A stretch of DNA of 11,050 nucleotides from a candidate division FCPU426 bacterium (GTDB lineage Bacteria; Oederibacteriota; PGYV01; Palsa-1178). The DNA lies in contig PMTB01000151.1 in assembly GCA_003167475.1 (NCBI GenBank), forward strand, positions 1 to 11,050, read 5' to 3'. Shown here in pieces: positions 1 through 7,081 of the stretch; the stretch's first letter is position 1, and each line of letters opens with the position of its first letter. The translations under genes and the position numbers were made by a program. The notes under the pieces are model-generated. The model was given only the letters and a program-made list of their open reading frames with translations. It made no database searches and had not been told where the DNA came from.

Positions 1-7
1 GCCATAG

Positions 8-757
8 TTAGTACCCAGAGTTACTGGTATTAACTTTTATAGCTACACATTCTGTATTAGCACCAAAGTCTATGCATACTCCACGTTTGAATCCAACAGC
101 TTTGAAATCTACATTACCTGCATTAGCCGTGATTGTCATAACCACAGGGGCAGTGGCTGCATCCGCTGTTACTGATACGTCTTTCAAGGCATACGTCCAG
201 GTAAGCGAAGCCGCATTAGCATTATAGACATTGAATATACCATTAAGAGATTTCTGTCCTATGCGGTAAATATAGGGTCCTGAACCACATATAACAGTTG
301 TGGCAAGAGGAGTCGGTACGGAAGTCTTTGTGGGGGTTATAGTAGCAGACAATATAGCTACTGCCGTGCTAGTACCATACGCATTAATTATAGCAGTCCT
401 AGTAGCATTCATATTGGCAATGGCTGTCAGGGTGAGAGTGGCATTAGAAATACCGGCTACGGCTGTCTGGGTCCTATGTGCAGATATAGCAGTAGCTTTA
501 GCACCCGGAGTTGAATACGCCACAACAGTAAGAACTATAGCAGTTTTCTTAGCCTGCACTGCCGTAGACGTAGCATTCACGATGTTTGTGGGGTTGCGGG
601 TAAGATTTGGGGTCGGCGTAAAGGATGGGGTCGGCGTAAAGGATGAAGCCACATAAGTAGCAGTTAATGCGATAGCTGTGGCGGTCTGATCTGCGGTAGC
701 CATAGCCCCTACAGATAACAACATAAGTCCAAGTACGATAGCGATGAATTTTTTCAT
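8..757 (-). CDS. Secreted Thr/Ala-rich protein with small C-terminal domain, unknown function
   Basis: This is a complete 249-residue reading frame. It starts at ATG 757-755, preceded by an AAGGAG Shine-Dalgarno site, and ends at a TAA at 10-8. Residues 1-20 form a signal peptide (MKK, hydrophobic core, then SVGAMA), so export is expected; there is no lipobox cysteine. Residues 21 to about 153 are a low-complexity Thr/Ala stretch with alternating TAT/TPT patterns and a duplicated SFTPTP unit. The last 95 or so residues look like a compact, beta-rich domain with three cysteines (VICGSG, RGVCID, NTECVA) that I do not recognise. The start codon overlaps the stop of the upstream basic-protein fragment (TAATG), which suggests translational coupling. 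The block looks more AT-rich than the DNA to its right. Linker and export are seen directly; a surface or stalk role is inferred. Confidence 0.8.
   Translation of the reverse strand: MKKFIAIVLGLMLLSVGAMATADQTATAIALTATYVASSFTPTPSFTPTPNLTRNPTNIVNATSTAVQAKKTAIVLTVVAYSTPGAKATAISAHRTQTAVAGISNATLTLTAIANMNATRTAIINAYGTSTAVAILSATITPTKTSVPTPLATTVICGSGPYIYRIGQKSLNGIFNVYNANAASLTWTYALKDVSVTADAATAPVVMTITANAGNVDFKAVGFKRGVCIDFGANTECVAIKVNTSNSGY
609..644. repeat. Perfect 18-bp tandem duplication in the Thr-rich linker
   Basis: Two identical, adjacent 18-bp units occupy 609-626 and 627-644, each beginning GGGGTCGGCGTAAAGGAT on the plus strand. On the coding (minus) strand they encode the doubled SFTPTP. A degenerate third unit seems to follow at 591-608. 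The unit length is a multiple of three, so slippage here would change linker length without breaking the frame. Confidence 0.9.
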
Positions 758-882
758 TATTTAGCTCCTTTGCGTTCTTTAGCAAGAGCTCTCATATTTT
801 TAGCAAATAAGGCTCTGCCTCTTGTTACTTTGTTTTTAGAGTGTATATCTTTATAAGTTCCGGGATGATGTTTTTGTAGCTT
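757..882 (-). pseudogene. C-terminal fragment of a small basic protein, front missing
   Basis: The minus-strand frame ending at TAA 759-757 is open back to about 882 but has no start codon in a sensible place. The only in-frame ATG would give 12 residues. The end of the frame reads as Lys/Arg-rich protein (RALFAKNMRALAKERKGAK then stop). Its stop overlaps the ATG of the downstream secreted-protein gene by one base (TAATG), and that gene's ribosome site lies inside this frame, so it very probably was a real gene in the same operon. The part beyond about 845-860 probably belongs to the neighbouring peptidase relic rather than to this protein. Family unknown. It resembles in style, but not clearly in sequence, the small basic protein at 5292-5468. 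Confidence 0.45.
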
Positions 883-1283
883 TTACCGGGGATGAGGAGA
901 GCGGGTTTGGGGGAGTCCGCGAGGTTGTGGGGTACGCGAAGGACGCCGGGATCAAGCTCGGAGAGGCGGTGGTCACAGACGTAACATTCGAAAACTATGC
1001 CGCCTGCGGGGTTTCATATGAGAATTATTTTAATCAGGCTGAAGGGTTTAAGGATGAAATGCTGAAAAAAATACAAATGCCCGGGGCGGAGGTGTCCTTC
1101 ATTAAGGACGCCTGGCCGGATGAGGCTTATGAATATAAGAAGCTGGACGTGCCGACATATACCCTTTGCATACCGACGGAATCGTTATCTGAGGACAAGA
1201 CGGATATGCACACAAGCATGGGGCTGAGGGTGAAGAAAACTTCGGCGGATGTTTATTATAGGGCGTTGGTTTTGTCTGTGTAA
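840..1283 (+). pseudogene. M20/M28/M42-type zinc peptidase, C-terminal remnant
   Basis: The frame is open from 840, just after an in-frame TAG at 837-839, to TAA 1281-1283, with no proper N-terminus. The internal GTG at 927 lies after the catalytic motif and is not a credible start. The first meaningful residues are DDVFVAFTGDEESGFGG, the beta-strand plus Glu-Glu motif of di-zinc aminopeptidases and deacylases (catalytic Glu and metal-ligand Glu). Further on come DEAYEY, LCIPT and DMHTSMG; the histidine of the last is placed like the final metal ligand of this clan. About 140 residues remain of proteins that are usually 350-450 long, so the N-terminal half, with the first metal ligands, is gone. 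Family membership follows from these motifs; the exact family is uncertain. It cannot be an active peptidase in this form. Confidence 0.6.
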
Positions 1284-1294
1284 GAGGAATCAAT

Positions 1295-1356
1295 AGCCGG
1301 CGGCGAGAGGGGGCAGGCCCCCTCTAAACCGGGAGGGGCACTGACCATGGAATTTA
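1295..1356. repeat. Palindromic intergenic repeat, copy A (H1 hairpin plus tail)
   Basis: The copy begins AGCCGGCG at 1295. It continues into a perfect hairpin (H1) with arms AGAGGGGG 1306-1313 and CCCCCTCT 1318-1325 and a 4-base loop. AAACCGGGA and a CTGACCATGGAATTT-like tail follow. The hairpin lacks a clean U-run directly after it, so it is not a typical terminator, although a T-rich stretch lies 30 bases on. The same modules recur at 2239, 3439, 5507, 7082 and 10984. Confidence 0.65.
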
Positions 1357-1389
1357 ATTTTTTTATTTAAAATCTGCCCAGGGTGGAAA

Positions 1390-2118
1390 ATGAAAAAACC
1401 GATGTTCCTGCTGGCCGTTATTTTTGCACTTCCTTTATTGTGTTTTCCCGCGGAATATTCCCATAAATTGCGCATGCATAAGCAGCCGCACAGCGCTGCG
1501 TCCTTTGTCAGCATGTCGGAACGCCTCGAGGAGGCCGCCGGGGAATACGAAAAGCACGGCCCTGTGCCGCGGATAGCGGAAATTGATTATTCGTTCGGTA
1601 AGACCCTGGGAGTATACAGGGAACTGAACGCGCACGGGGTGCTCATGATAGCCGCGCAATGCCGGGATGAAAATGAACTGCCCCTAAAGAAGGTGTACGT
1701 CAAAATTGGCGGCAGGGAAACGGACCTGGTACTCCTGCTTTCCAGGGAATACACGATCACCGGCACAAAATCCGCGAAAGTGTTCGGCAACCGCAGGGTG
1801 GACAGTTTTTACCTCATCCCGTACGCGTATACGCGGATAAAGTGCGCCCTGTACGCGGACTGGGGCAAAAACCGCGACGGTTTCATAGTGGCCGAATTCC
1901 CGGATGACGCGGAGCCGGATTTTATAATTACAAAAAAGGACATGATGTGGTCAAAAAATTTTTACAGCGACGAGCGCGTCCTGGAGATGTTCCTTAAGCA
2001 GGAGTTTTCATTTACGAGCGTGCAGGCAAAGAAGGCAATAGAGAGCGTAAAGAGCTCTGCCGCGAAGAGTAATGTAAAATTCAAAAAACTCAAAGCCTCC
2101 GGAACCGAAGACAGTTAA
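1390..2118 (+). CDS. Secreted protein of unknown function (242 aa)
   Basis: The start ATG at 1390 follows an AGGGTGG ribosome site at 1380-1386. Residues 1-21 are a signal peptide (MKKP, hydrophobic stretch, then FPA), most likely cut before Glu22. The cysteine at 18 lacks a small residue before it, so a lipoprotein is unlikely. The mature part is charged and soluble-looking. The middle (about residues 60-165) alternates hydrophobic and polar residues as in a beta-rich fold. The C-terminal 40 residues are rich in Lys, Ser and Ala and probably helical. There are no transmembrane segments and no catalytic motif I can name. It lies alone between two copies of the palindromic repeat, with 270 bases to the next gene. 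A periplasmic role is inferred; the function is not recognised. Confidence 0.8.
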   Translation: MKKPMFLLAVIFALPLLCFPAEYSHKLRMHKQPHSAASFVSMSERLEEAAGEYEKHGPVPRIAEIDYSFGKTLGVYRELNAHGVLMIAAQCRDENELPLKKVYVKIGGRETDLVLLLSREYTITGTKSAKVFGNRRVDSFYLIPYAYTRIKCALYADWGKNRDGFIVAEFPDDAEPDFIITKKDMMWSKNFYSDERVLEMFLKQEFSFTSVQAKKAIESVKSSAAKSNVKFKKLKASGTEDS

Positions 2119-2238
2119 AGAAAGCGGCACCGGATTTGTCCCCTCCCGATATGGAAAAGACCGCGAACATATTTTTTTACTTATTTAATGGCCATAAAAG
2201 CCCCTGTGTAAATTCCCGGAATTAGAACCCGCAAATAA

Positions 2239-2275
2239 GAGGGCTTGCTTCCTCCGGGCATGACCCGCGAATTTT
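2239..2275. repeat. Degenerate palindromic repeat, copy F
   Basis: GAGGGCTTGCTTCCTC (2239-2254) resembles a shortened H1 hairpin, particularly the GGGCTTGC of copy B. It is followed at once by GGGCATGACCCGCGAATTTT, which matches the conserved tail GGCNTGACCCNGGAATTT of the other copies. The match is partial and this is a weak member. A separate small palindrome, AATTCC-C-GGAATT, lies just upstream at 2211-2223. The remainder of the 2119-2379 gap holds the promoter described next and no gene. Confidence 0.4.
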
Positions 2276-2299
2276 CCCGGCTGTCTTTAATTAAAACTT

Positions 2300-2328
2300 T
2301 TGCTGTTTTTCCGCGGGAGGTGTATAAT
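2300..2328 (+). promoter_or_regulatory. Predicted sigma70 promoter for the beta-propeller gene
   Basis: TTGCTG at 2300-2305 (first three bases match the -35 box) is separated by 17 bases from a perfect TATAAT at 2323-2328. Transcription would start near 2335, about 45 bases before the ATG at 2380. A 6-bp inverted repeat, AGTTCC 2329-2334 and GGAACT 2346-2351, straddles the predicted start point. It could be an operator, but nothing else supports that. Confidence 0.55.
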
Positions 2329-2379
2329 AGTTCCGTAGCAATGAGGGAACTTCACATTTAAAAACGGGGGTGTTTGACC

Positions 2380-3360
2380 ATGCCTGACGGGGATACTAGG
2401 GGCAAACTGTTTACAGCGTTATTGGCAATAATTGTTTTATCGGTTTTGTTTGCCGTCATTTCAGCCGGATGCATCAGGCATAATATTACGTCGCCTGTCA
2501 CGCCTGCCGCTACCGTCCATGCCACCAAAACATTGACCGTAATCATACCCCAGGCCACAGCCACCATCACGCGCACTTTTACCTCCCTGCCGACCCCGAC
2601 CATAACTTCAACCCTGTGCCTGCCCGCGTTTTCATGGGGCGCCAGCGGGACAGGCAACGGGCAGTTCGGGACCATCATGAGTATCGCCGCCAACCCGGCA
2701 GGGGATTGCTATGTGCTTGAGAAAACAAGGGTGCAGAAATTCAAGCAGGACGGGACTTATATAACCCAATGGGGAAGCCACGGCAGCGCGCCCGGACAAT
2801 TCGACTGGGCCAACGGGATTGCTGTCGGGGGAAGCGGCAATGTTTACGTGCTTGAGGCAAATAACCACAGGGTCCAAAAATTTGACCCTGATGGAAATTA
2901 CCTTACAAACTGGCCTTGCGGGTCAGCGAAATCCATAGCCGTGGACGGGGCGGATAATGCGTATGTGGTGACAGACTGCGCCTGCCTGGATACTCAAGTG
3001 ATAAAATATGACTCAGCCGGCAACAGCCTAACCCAGTGGTTTTCAAACTGGGCAACCGTAACAAACGGCATAGCGGCCGGCGGGGGAAATGTCTACATAG
3101 GGGTTTTTACCGGCGGCGAATTCAACAGGTTCACGGATACCGGCACCGAGCTTGACACATGCTACATCCCGGGCGGCAGCCTGGCAGCGGATACGGCAGG
3201 AAACGCAATAGCCGCGGCCGGCAGCCAGATATACAAGGCAGCCCCGGACTGCACAATATTAAAAACCTGGCAAAGCACAAACGCCGGCTGGATAGCAACA
3301 GGCGGCGGAGGATACATATATGCGGCATACCTGTATACGGTACAGGTTTTCGCGCCGTAG
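2380..3360 (+). CDS. Membrane-anchored NHL-type beta-propeller protein with Thr-rich linker
   Basis: I chose ATG 2380 (326 residues) because a GGGGGTG ribosome site lies just upstream; the frame is open slightly further, to a TTG at 2374. Residues 9-30 form a hydrophobic export segment followed by Cys31 (ISAGC). Serine at -3 makes a weak lipobox, so this is either a lipoprotein or an uncleaved anchor. Residues 36-79 are a Thr/Pro-rich stalk. From about residue 83 the protein shows repeated NHL-like units: GNGQF...IAANPAGDCYVLE...VQKF.QDG, then PGQFDWANGIAVGGSGNVYVLE..NHRVQKFDPDG, then further degenerate blades to the C-terminus. Such propellers usually mediate ligand or protein binding. The number of blades cannot be fixed by eye; about six fits the length. 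It has its own promoter upstream and a weak terminator downstream. Confidence 0.88.
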   Translation: MPDGDTRGKLFTALLAIIVLSVLFAVISAGCIRHNITSPVTPAATVHATKTLTVIIPQATATITRTFTSLPTPTITSTLCLPAFSWGASGTGNGQFGTIMSIAANPAGDCYVLEKTRVQKFKQDGTYITQWGSHGSAPGQFDWANGIAVGGSGNVYVLEANNHRVQKFDPDGNYLTNWPCGSAKSIAVDGADNAYVVTDCACLDTQVIKYDSAGNSLTQWFSNWATVTNGIAAGGGNVYIGVFTGGEFNRFTDTGTELDTCYIPGGSLAADTAGNAIAAAGSQIYKAAPDCTILKTWQSTNAGWIATGGGGYIYAAYLYTVQVFAP

Positions 3361-3372
3361 TATTCAGACCGG

Positions 3373-3404
3373 ATAAAATCCCTATTTACAGATTTTATTT
3401 TTTT
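3373..3404 (+). terminator. Weak intrinsic terminator after the beta-propeller gene
   Basis: A perfect 8-bp stem, ATAAAATC 3373-3380 with GATTTTAT 3391-3398 and a 10-base loop, runs into a T-run to 3404. It begins 13 bases after the stop codon. The stem is AT-rich, so termination may be leaky. Confidence 0.5.
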
Positions 3405-3438
3405 AGTTTTTTCGATTTTACCGCACCAGAACTTGTTT

Positions 3439-3528
3439 AGAGCGGGCTTGCCCCCTCTGAACCGGGACGGGTGATAAAGGATGGATATGGCCAGGTATCA
3501 GGTAAAGGCCTGGCCCCGGGATTTGATT
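3439..3528. repeat. Palindromic intergenic repeat, copy B (H1 and H2 modules together)
   Basis: This is the fullest copy. The H1 part, AGCGGGCTTGCCCCCTCT (3441-3458), is followed by GAACCGGGA. About 20 bases later comes H2, a perfect 7-bp stem, GGCCAGG 3489-3495 with CCTGGCC 3509-3515, enclosing the 13-base loop TATCAGGTAAAGG. CCGGGATTTGATTT follows. The loop matches copy D (7115-7139) at 12 of 13 positions. One stem pair differs and is compensated (C-G here, T-A there). Confidence 0.75.
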
Positions 3529-3557
3529 TCCATCCGCCAATAAAACAGGAGGGCACG

Positions 3558-5156
3558 ATGAACAGGGCCGCCATGATTATTTTTGCCGTTTTGATTTCCA
3601 TATTATTGATAGTTTTTGGGTGTTCCACCCGCACTACGCCGATAAGCCCCATAGCGGCGGCCACGACTGCCGTCACTTTGAGTACGTTTACGGCTACAAA
3701 TATTTTGCCGACAGCGCCCACGACCACCCGCACGCCGGCTGTAACGGCAACTGTCATACCGGTCTCATTTACAATGACCATGACCGCTACTTATGTGCCG
3801 GCAGCCAGCTTCACGCCGGCCCGCACGCTCACCGCGGGCCAAACACCCACCGCGACCCCTACGGTTACGCAGGCCGCCCTGATGATGTCCCTGGCAAAGT
3901 CCGTAAGCAAGCCGACAAATTATTACTATGACACCATCACATATACCATATCCTATAATAATTACTCCGGGTCGGATATTACAAATTACAGCGTCTGGGA
4001 CTCGCTCCCGGCTGCATTGAACCAGATACAGTACCTCTGGAGCTCACCGGGCTCCGCGATTGCGGGGTCTTTGGTTTACTGGGACAGCCTGGGAACCGTG
4101 GCTGCGGGAGGCGGAGGGACGCTGACCATAGCAGTCCTGGCAACAGGCGGCGGTACAATCTGCAATGTCGCGCAAGACAGCACCGGCGCGTCGTCGAATA
4201 TTTGCGCGGGCATAATGACGCCGACCGTAACCTTTACGCCGACTAATACCGCGTGGTCACCGACTTTTACAGCCACAATTACGGCGACGCCGGCACTATC
4301 CTACACAACATTCATTTCCATACCGGGCGGGACATTCACCCAGACAGACGGCACGAACAGCTACAGCGCCGCTGTGACGGGTTTCAAGTTCGGGCAATAC
4401 CTGGTGACATATGAATTATGGTATACGGTGTACCATTGGGCAATAACGCACGGTTATTCTTTCCAGATCCCGGGATGCGAGGGTAGCGCCGGTATGGCCG
4501 GGGCCGCGCCAACAAGCGCGAAGTACCAGCCCGCGGTGCTTATGACATGGCGCGACGCCATAGTCTGGTGCAACGCGTACAGCCTGATGCAGGGGCTCTC
4601 GTCCGCATATTGTTCCGACGCGGGTTTCTCCATACCGATAATTTCCTCGGCCAGCGGAGCATATTCCGGCAGCATCAACCCCGCGGACGGGAGTTTTGAC
4701 AACCCGTACATTAACTGGTCCGCGAGCGGCTACAGGCTGGCAACAGAAGCCGAGTACCAATACGCGGCAGGCTACATAGACGGCTCATCCTGGACGCCAT
4801 ATAATTACGCGTCAGGTGATTCCTCTCCCGCAGCCTCATCCCCTACTATAGGGAACTTCTGCTGGGATATAAATAATTCAGGCGGCAATTCCCAGCCGGT
4901 GGGATTAAAATCACCGGACGCGCTGGATATCTATGACATGTCAGGCGATGTCATGGAATGGTGCTGGGACTGGTACGCCGCATATCCATCCGGCTCCCAG
5001 CCTGACTACAGGGGCCCGTCCACAGGCACACAGCGCACAGCCAGGAGCAGGACATACAATAACGACCCTTCCCTCCTGACAATATCGGTTAGGGCAAATG
5101 AGCCGCCGTATCTGTCATCTTATTCCATAGGGATGCGGCTTGTGAAAGGGGAATAA
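3558..5156 (+). CDS. Lipoprotein: Thr-rich stalk, DUF11 domain, second linker, FGE/SUMF1-like domain
   Basis: ATG 3558 follows an AGGAGGG ribosome site at 3548-3554; the frame is open from 3471, but that stretch is repeat DNA. The protein has 532 residues. Residues 1-21 are a lipoprotein signal with lipobox VFGC and Cys22 as acylation site. Residues 23-105 are a Thr-rich stalk. Residues 108-213 resemble a DUF11 repeat (LAKSVSKPTNYYYDTITYTISYNN, then NYSVWDSLP). Residues 218-246 are a second Thr-rich linker. Residues 250-532 resemble the formylglycine-generating-enzyme/sulfatase-modifying-factor family (SIPGGTF, FGQYLVTYELWYTV, GYRLATEAEYQYAAG, DMSGDVMEWCWDW, GMRLV). The segment matching the catalytic cysteines of true FGE (about 493-515) has none, so sulfatase activation is unlikely. 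A binding or structural role is inferred. It should sit on a membrane facing the periplasm or exterior. Confidence 0.88.
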   Translation: MNRAAMIIFAVLISILLIVFGCSTRTTPISPIAAATTAVTLSTFTATNILPTAPTTTRTPAVTATVIPVSFTMTMTATYVPAASFTPARTLTAGQTPTATPTVTQAALMMSLAKSVSKPTNYYYDTITYTISYNNYSGSDITNYSVWDSLPAALNQIQYLWSSPGSAIAGSLVYWDSLGTVAAGGGGTLTIAVLATGGGTICNVAQDSTGASSNICAGIMTPTVTFTPTNTAWSPTFTATITATPALSYTTFISIPGGTFTQTDGTNSYSAAVTGFKFGQYLVTYELWYTVYHWAITHGYSFQIPGCEGSAGMAGAAPTSAKYQPAVLMTWRDAIVWCNAYSLMQGLSSAYCSDAGFSIPIISSASGAYSGSINPADGSFDNPYINWSASGYRLATEAEYQYAAGYIDGSSWTPYNYASGDSSPAASSPTIGNFCWDINNSGGNSQPVGLKSPDALDIYDMSGDVMEWCWDWYAAYPSGSQPDYRGPSTGTQRTARSRTYNNDPSLLTISVRANEPPYLSSYSIGMRLVKGE

Positions 5157-5237
5157 AGCAGTTTAGCGCGGTTAAAAAGCATGATCCGGTATTTTGTTTT
5201 CAAACAGCGCTAATGATACTCTTTGGAACGGCGTATT

Positions 5238-5266
5238 TTCAAGGCCGCGGGGCCGGAAATTATAAT
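5238..5266 (+). promoter_or_regulatory. Possible promoter for the 58-residue protein
   Basis: A perfect TATAAT lies at 5261-5266. The best -35 at 17-base spacing is TTCAAG (5238-5243), only three of six matches. The initiation site would be about 20 bases before the start codon at 5292. The rest of the 5157-5291 gap shows nothing else that I can support. Confidence 0.35.
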
Positions 5267-5291
5267 TAAGTAATAAAAGGGTGGTGTGGAC

Positions 5292-5468
5292 ATGCCGTAT
5301 GTAAGCAAGGCGCAGGAAGCTTATTTTAATGTTAACAGGAAAAAGCTGGAAGCCAAAGGGGTTAATGTGGGCGAGTGGAACGCGGCGAGCAAAGGGAAAA
5401 AACTCCCGGCCAGGGCAAAAAAGGCAGGAATATTAAAAGCAGGGAAAAAAACTGTCAAAAGAAAATGA
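5292..5468 (+). CDS. Small basic protein (58 aa), VSKAQ-type N-terminus
   Basis: ATG 5292 is preferred over the in-frame GTG 5286 because the purine-rich AGGGTGGTG lies at a good distance from it. The protein begins MPYVSKAQEAYFNVNRKKLE, continues with GVNVGEWNAASKGKKLP, and ends in a Lys/Arg-rich tail. There is no signal peptide or membrane segment, so it is cytoplasmic. The high charge would suit binding to nucleic acid or ribosomes. The opening resembles short proteins starting MPFVSKAQ that are common in phages and scattered through bacterial genomes with no known function; that comparison is from memory. It stands alone, with 130 bases on either side, possibly under its own promoter. Function unknown. 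Confidence 0.7.
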   Translation: MPYVSKAQEAYFNVNRKKLEAKGVNVGEWNAASKGKKLPARAKKAGILKAGKKTVKRK

Positions 5469-5506
5469 TGGATCTTTAATAAACGGCCATCGTATTGCGA
5501 TTTAAA

Positions 5507-5547
5507 AGCCGGCGTAGAGAGGTAGCAAAGGCATGACCCAGGAATTT
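5507..5547. repeat. Shortened palindromic repeat, copy E
   Basis: AGCCGGCG (5507-5514) and GAGAGG (5517-5522) match the beginning of copy A. The sequence then jumps to GGCATGACCCAGGAATTT (5530-5547), matching the tail. The second arm of H1 and AAACCGGGA are missing, as if deleted. It lies in the gap before the membrane-protein operon. Confidence 0.5.
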
Positions 5548-5598
5548 AGTAACAGAACTGTCAGGAAAAAATGAAAAATAATAAACCCGGAGGGCATT

Positions 5599-6468
5599 GT
5601 GAAAAAAACTGAAAAATCAGCCGGAAAAGTACCTGCTTGGGTCGGGGAAAAGCTTGGGGCCTGGAATATCCTGGGGGAAGCCATGCTTTTTATGAAGGAT
5701 AATTATGCTCTGCTTTTGGCCATATCCTTGGCCAGCGTGGCTCTTCCGGCGCTCGTAAATTTACTGCCTGTAAAGCAAATCCCGGCACTGGGCCTGGCCG
5801 TGTTTGCCGGTATGTTTGGCGGGATATTCATATCTTTGTGGGCCAATGTGGCCATAGTTATCGCCATGGGCAACATGTACTACGGCAAAAAAGCCTCTTT
5901 CGCGGAAAGTTTTAATGCCGCCTTGCCAAAAATATGGCCCTATGTGGTTAACAACATCATCATGTTCATCCTGGTGGCTTTCGGCACGGTCTTTTTGATA
6001 ATACCGGGGCTGTATCTTTCGGTCATTTACGGTTTTGTGGCCATAGCGGTGCTGCTTGAGGACGAAAAGAAAGTCAGCCCTTTTAAGATAAGCGCGGCGC
6101 TGGTAAAAAGGTATTTCTGGGCGGTTGTGGTTTACAGCATGGCTATGGGATTGACTATGGTCCCGCTCATGGCCGCGGGCGCCGCGGGCATGTTCCTGGT
6201 TTTCGGCAATTTCAAGGTCCTGATGGAACATCCCATATTAATAGCCGCGTCCAACCTCATACAGGCGCTTTTTATGCCGTATATTTGCGCCGCGAATTTC
6301 ATGTTATACGTGAAGCTCAAGGAGATAAAGAAAGATTCCCCGGAACTGGCCGATCCGGCCAAACTGGAACCCAAACTCAACGGCTGCCTTGTTTTGGTCG
6401 GATTGTTATTCCTTATCATATTCATCGTAATATTCATGGCCGTGGCGCTTAAGGGCCCGCATAAATAA
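5599..6468 (+). CDS. Multi-pass membrane protein, resembling GPDPase-membrane/YciC-type families
   Basis: The start is GTG 5599, five bases after a GGAGGG ribosome site; there is no ATG in a better position. The protein has 289 residues. A soluble N-terminus of about 35 residues (VGEKLGAWNILGEAMLFMKDNY) leads into about six hydrophobic segments, near residues 36-55, 64-92, 117-152, 173-200, 208-232 and 262-285. The central GTVFLIIPGLYLSVIYGFVAIAVLLE, followed by SPFKISAALVKRYFW, is the signature layout of the loosely related family including YciC and the membrane domain of glycerophosphodiester phosphodiesterases. Their molecular role is poorly known. The stop is 24 bases before the next gene's ATG, so the two very likely form an operon. 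I infer an inner-membrane location; no catalytic residues can be named. Confidence 0.8.
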   Translation: MKKTEKSAGKVPAWVGEKLGAWNILGEAMLFMKDNYALLLAISLASVALPALVNLLPVKQIPALGLAVFAGMFGGIFISLWANVAIVIAMGNMYYGKKASFAESFNAALPKIWPYVVNNIIMFILVAFGTVFLIIPGLYLSVIYGFVAIAVLLEDEKKVSPFKISAALVKRYFWAVVVYSMAMGLTMVPLMAAGAAGMFLVFGNFKVLMEHPILIAASNLIQALFMPYICAANFMLYVKLKEIKKDSPELADPAKLEPKLNGCLVLVGLLFLIIFIVIFMAVALKGPHK

Positions 6469-6492
6469 AATATAACAAATCAGGAGGAACTT

Positions 6493-7053
6493 ATGACAAA
6501 CGAAAACGCAAAGAGGCCCGGCTGGGTGATATCCGTGGGAGTGCTCGGGCTGGCCATGGCGTGCATGGGAATCGTAAGCGGAACAGTATCGGCAACCCTG
6601 CCGGGGCTGATAAAAGCTCAAAAAAATATAATTCCCGCTATGATGTCGGAGGCGGTGAAGGAAAAAATAAAGGAAAATGAAAAAACAAACGCGAAAGAAC
6701 CCATGGCCATTACGAGCACGGCCAAAATTGAGGAGAACCTAAACTCCTTCTTCAAAAAATCCGCAACCTACCCGGCCTGGTTCGAAAAATACAGCCTGTA
6801 CGCGGGCCTTATAGCCGTCCTGATATCCCTTTTATGCCTGGCCGGCTCGATAATGCTCCTGACCGGCACAAATGCGGCGAAACCGGTGTTCTGCGCCGCG
6901 TTCCTGATAAGTTCGCTGTTTGCCATAGCAAATACGGTAATATCATGGCCCACGGGAATGATGATAATCTCGGTGGCAGTGATAGGCTCGGCAATGGCGG
7001 TGATAGTAAACATAGTGCTGGTATATGTGGTGATAACGGGGAAAAACGCGTAA
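6493..7053 (+). CDS. Four-segment membrane protein of unknown function
   Basis: ATG 6493 follows a perfect AGGAGG at 6482-6487. The protein has 186 residues. One hydrophobic segment lies near residues 11-38 and three more near 98-122, 129-150 and 155-182. Between the first and second is a charged stretch of about 60 residues rich in Lys and Glu (EAVKEKIKENEKTNAKEP, then IEENLNSFFKKS) that looks helical or coiled and probably projects from the membrane. No conserved motif is recognised. It follows the six-segment membrane protein with a 24-base gap and is probably translated from the same mRNA, so a joint complex is plausible but only inferred. Downstream, 7057-7089 can form an imperfect hairpin (TCCGGC...GCCGGA) without a U-tail. 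Confidence 0.8.
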   Translation: MTNENAKRPGWVISVGVLGLAMACMGIVSGTVSATLPGLIKAQKNIIPAMMSEAVKEKIKENEKTNAKEPMAITSTAKIEENLNSFFKKSATYPAWFEKYSLYAGLIAVLISLLCLAGSIMLLTGTNAAKPVFCAAFLISSLFAIANTVISWPTGMMIISVAVIGSAMAVIVNIVLVYVVITGKNA

Positions 7054-7081
7054 AAATCCGGCAACAAGAGGTGGTGCTTGC

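Noticed and set aside
300..656. Plus-strand open frame of 118 codons opposite the Thr-rich secreted protein
   Set aside because: It is the antisense shadow of the repetitive Thr/Ala codons: no ribosome site, and a Val/Ala-only composition. The minus-strand gene has a signal peptide and a good ribosome site.
927..1283. GTG 927 as the start of an intact 118-residue gene
   Set aside because: The conserved FTGDEESG motif lies upstream in the same frame and would be lost, and no ribosome site precedes the GTG. A truncated peptidase is the better reading.
3471..3557. Longer N-terminus for the DUF11/FGE-like lipoprotein
   Set aside because: The extra 29 codons are repeat copy B, and the real start at 3558 has a near-perfect ribosome site and a signal peptide immediately after it.
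3620..3931. Second plus-strand open frame inside the Thr-rich linker
   Set aside because: It is an out-of-frame shadow; its His-rich composition comes from reading ACC/CAC-rich linker codons in another frame.
5222..5240. Possible sigma54 or ECF promoter near TTTGGAACGGCG
   Set aside because: The GG and GC elements are not at the required spacing for sigma54, and no matching -10 for an ECF factor is present.
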